A stretch of 8,026 nucleotides of DNA from an uncultured Desulfovibrio sp. Its GTDB lineage: Bacteria; Desulfobacterota; Desulfovibrionia; Desulfovibrionales; Desulfovibrionaceae. The notes below the pieces were generated by a model, which had not been told where the DNA came from, did no database searches, and saw only the letters and a program-made list of their open reading frames with translations. The stretch's first letter is position 1. Each line of letters begins with the position of its first letter. Made by a program: the position numbers and the translations under genes. The stretch spans positions 1-8,026 of the forward strand of contig USCL01000182.1 in the NCBI GenBank assembly GCA_900553145.1, in the 5' to 3' direction. This document shows positions 6,782 through 8,026 of this stretch, one piece after another.

Positions 6782-8026
6782 CAAACCTATGGAAACTCCT
6801 GCGGCTGACCACGCTCTTCGAGTTCCTGCCCGTGCTGCTCGTGAGCCTCATGGCGCTCTTCACGGGCCTCGCACTGCTCGGCGCCTCCGCCTGGCTCGTG
6901 GCCTCGGCCGCCCTGATGCCGCCATTATACACGCTCGCGCTCGGCATCACCACCGTGCGGGCCTGCGGCATCGGCCGCGCCGTCTTCCGCTACGGCGAGC
7001 GCTACCTCTCGCACCGCATGGCCTTCCGCATCCTGACCGAGATACGCACGTCTTTTTACGACAGGGCCGCCAAGGTCCTGCCGCTTCGCAGCGGTCCCGC
7101 GCGCCAGGGCGAATTCCTGCACGACCTCCTGACGGGCGCCGACGAGCTGCGCGACTTCTACGTCCGCGCCCTGCTGCCCATCGCCGCCATCGGCACGATC
7201 ACCGCGCTGACCACCTGGCTGCTCGCTGGCGTCATCGGCCCCTGGGCTCTCGCCCTGCCCGCGCTCTACCTCGCGCGGCTCGTGCTCTCCTGCGCCAGCC
7301 GCCAGACCGGCGAAGAAAGGCAGCGCACGCGCGACGCCGCCTACCGCAGCGCCCTCTTGGACGCCGCAGGCGGTGCCGACGAGCTCATCTGCGCGGGCTG
7401 TACCCCCGCCCTCAAGCGCCTCGCTGGGCCAGCCGACCACCTGCTGCAGGGCTCTCTGCAGCTCGCGCGCAGCGATGCCAAACGCGATGCCGCCGAGAAC
7501 CTGCTCGACACCACCGTGCTGATGGCCCTGCTCGTATTCCTAATCCTGCGCGTCACCGACGGAGCGCTCAGCGGCATCGACCTCTGCGTCTACTTCCTCG
7601 TACTGCAGACCCTGCTCGTCGAATTCCGCACCTTGCCCGAAGCCGTGCGGCAGGGCCGCCGCAGCCTGCTAGCCGCCCGCTTCCTGCCAGAGCGGCAAAT
7701 TGGCGAGACAGCGGCGACGGATGAAAAGGCAGGCGAGCCAGAGAGGATTCCCGCACCAGCGCAGGCATCTTTCCGCAATGCAGATGCGGCAAGCCAGATG
7801 CCACTCCTTGAAGCACAGGACCTCTCGTTCTCCTACCGCAAGGGTCAGGGCGTCCTTCAGGGACTCTCCTTCCGCATCGCGCGCGGCCAGCACACGGCCA
7901 TCGTCGGTGCGAGCGGCGCCGGCAAGACGACGCTCATCAACGTGCTCGCGGGGCTGCTGTGTCCCCAGCGCGGCGTGGGGTCCATATGCGGCGCGCCATT
8001 AGGTGGACGGAAGCGCGTGCCCTGCG
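6778..8026 (+). CDS. cydC: CydC subunit of the CydDC thiol/heme-linked ABC exporter (3' end cut off by window)
   Basis: Inner-membrane half-transporter that pairs with CydD. CydDC exports cysteine and glutathione to the periplasm and is needed to assemble cytochrome bd oxidase. 416 codons are visible without a stop. The type I exporter membrane domain has hydrophobic segments near residues 15-47, 132-165 and 245-280. The CydC-like block RAVFRYGERYLSHRMAFRIL lies between the first two, and EFLHDLLTGADELRDFYVRAL follows. A polar linker (about 304-341) leads to the nucleotide-binding domain: LLEAQDLSFSYRKGQG, then Walker A GASGAGKT (377-384, K383). The Q-loop, signature and Walker B lie past the right edge. 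The start overlaps the upstream TGA (ATGA) and has a good ribosome binding site. The expected partner cydD is present only as a short tail. Other heterodimeric ABC exporters are conceivable, but the membrane-domain motifs favour CydC. Confidence 0.88.
   Translation, partial: MTNLWKLLRLTTLFEFLPVLLVSLMALFTGLALLGASAWLVASAALMPPLYTLALGITTVRACGIGRAVFRYGERYLSHRMAFRILTEIRTSFYDRAAKVLPLRSGPARQGEFLHDLLTGADELRDFYVRALLPIAAIGTITALTTWLLAGVIGPWALALPALYLARLVLSCASRQTGEERQRTRDAAYRSALLDAAGGADELICAGCTPALKRLAGPADHLLQGSLQLARSDAKRDAAENLLDTTVLMALLVFLILRVTDGALSGIDLCVYFLVLQTLLVEFRTLPEAVRQGRRSLLAARFLPERQIGETAATDEKAGEPERIPAPAQASFRNADAASQMPLLEAQDLSFSYRKGQGVLQGLSFRIARGQHTAIVGASGAGKTTLINVLAGLLCPQRGVGSICGAPLGGRKRVPC

Noticed and set aside
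3572..6784. Very long minus-strand open frame (1070 codons) opposite the SNF2 gene
   Set aside because: Its translation is a low-information mix rich in His, Val, Glu, Leu and Gly with no recognisable domain, while the plus strand carries ordered SNF2 motifs. Long antisense frames are common in GC-rich genes.
6672..7724. Plus-strand open frame (350 codons) overlapping cydC in another frame
   Set aside because: Its translation is Arg/Ala/Pro-rich with no domain, whereas the frame from 6778 gives a complete CydC membrane domain and Walker A.

Overview
The window is high-GC, densely coded bacterial DNA. Codon use and the resemblance of the encoded proteins suggest a Gram-negative bacterium, most likely in the Desulfovibrio/Bilophila group. 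That placement rests on remembered protein similarity only and is tentative.

Layout. The left part (1-3391) is read on the minus strand. It holds a family 5 extracellular solute-binding protein gene (1754-3391), then after a 69-base gap a bifunctional (p)ppGpp synthetase/hydrolase gene (rel), whose 3' end is cut off by the left edge. A strong hairpin without a T-tract (1718-1743) lies between them. A divergent intergenic region of about 315 bases, with an AT-rich part next to the binding-protein gene, separates these from the plus-strand genes.

The right part (3707-8026) is read on the plus strand. It begins with a large SNF2-family ATPase that has an N-terminal SWIM zinc finger and then a helicase core. 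It is followed, with an ATGA start/stop overlap, by cydC, the second subunit of the CydDC thiol exporter needed for cytochrome bd assembly. cydC runs off the right edge just after its Walker A motif.

The most notable point is the boundary between these two. The SNF2 reading frame follows its family through helicase motif V (SLKAGG, ending at 6658) and then changes without a stop into what looks like the last ~40 residues of an ABC-transporter ATPase: an H-loop (VISHD), the usual tail, and the ATGA junction with cydC. This is what the end of cydD should look like. The helicase therefore lacks motif VI and its arginine finger, and nearly all of cydD is missing. The window shows either an in-frame deletion/fusion in the genome or a chimeric assembly join; the sequence alone cannot decide. 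I see no insertion sequence, CRISPR array, tRNA or rRNA, and no evidence of a wholly new system.
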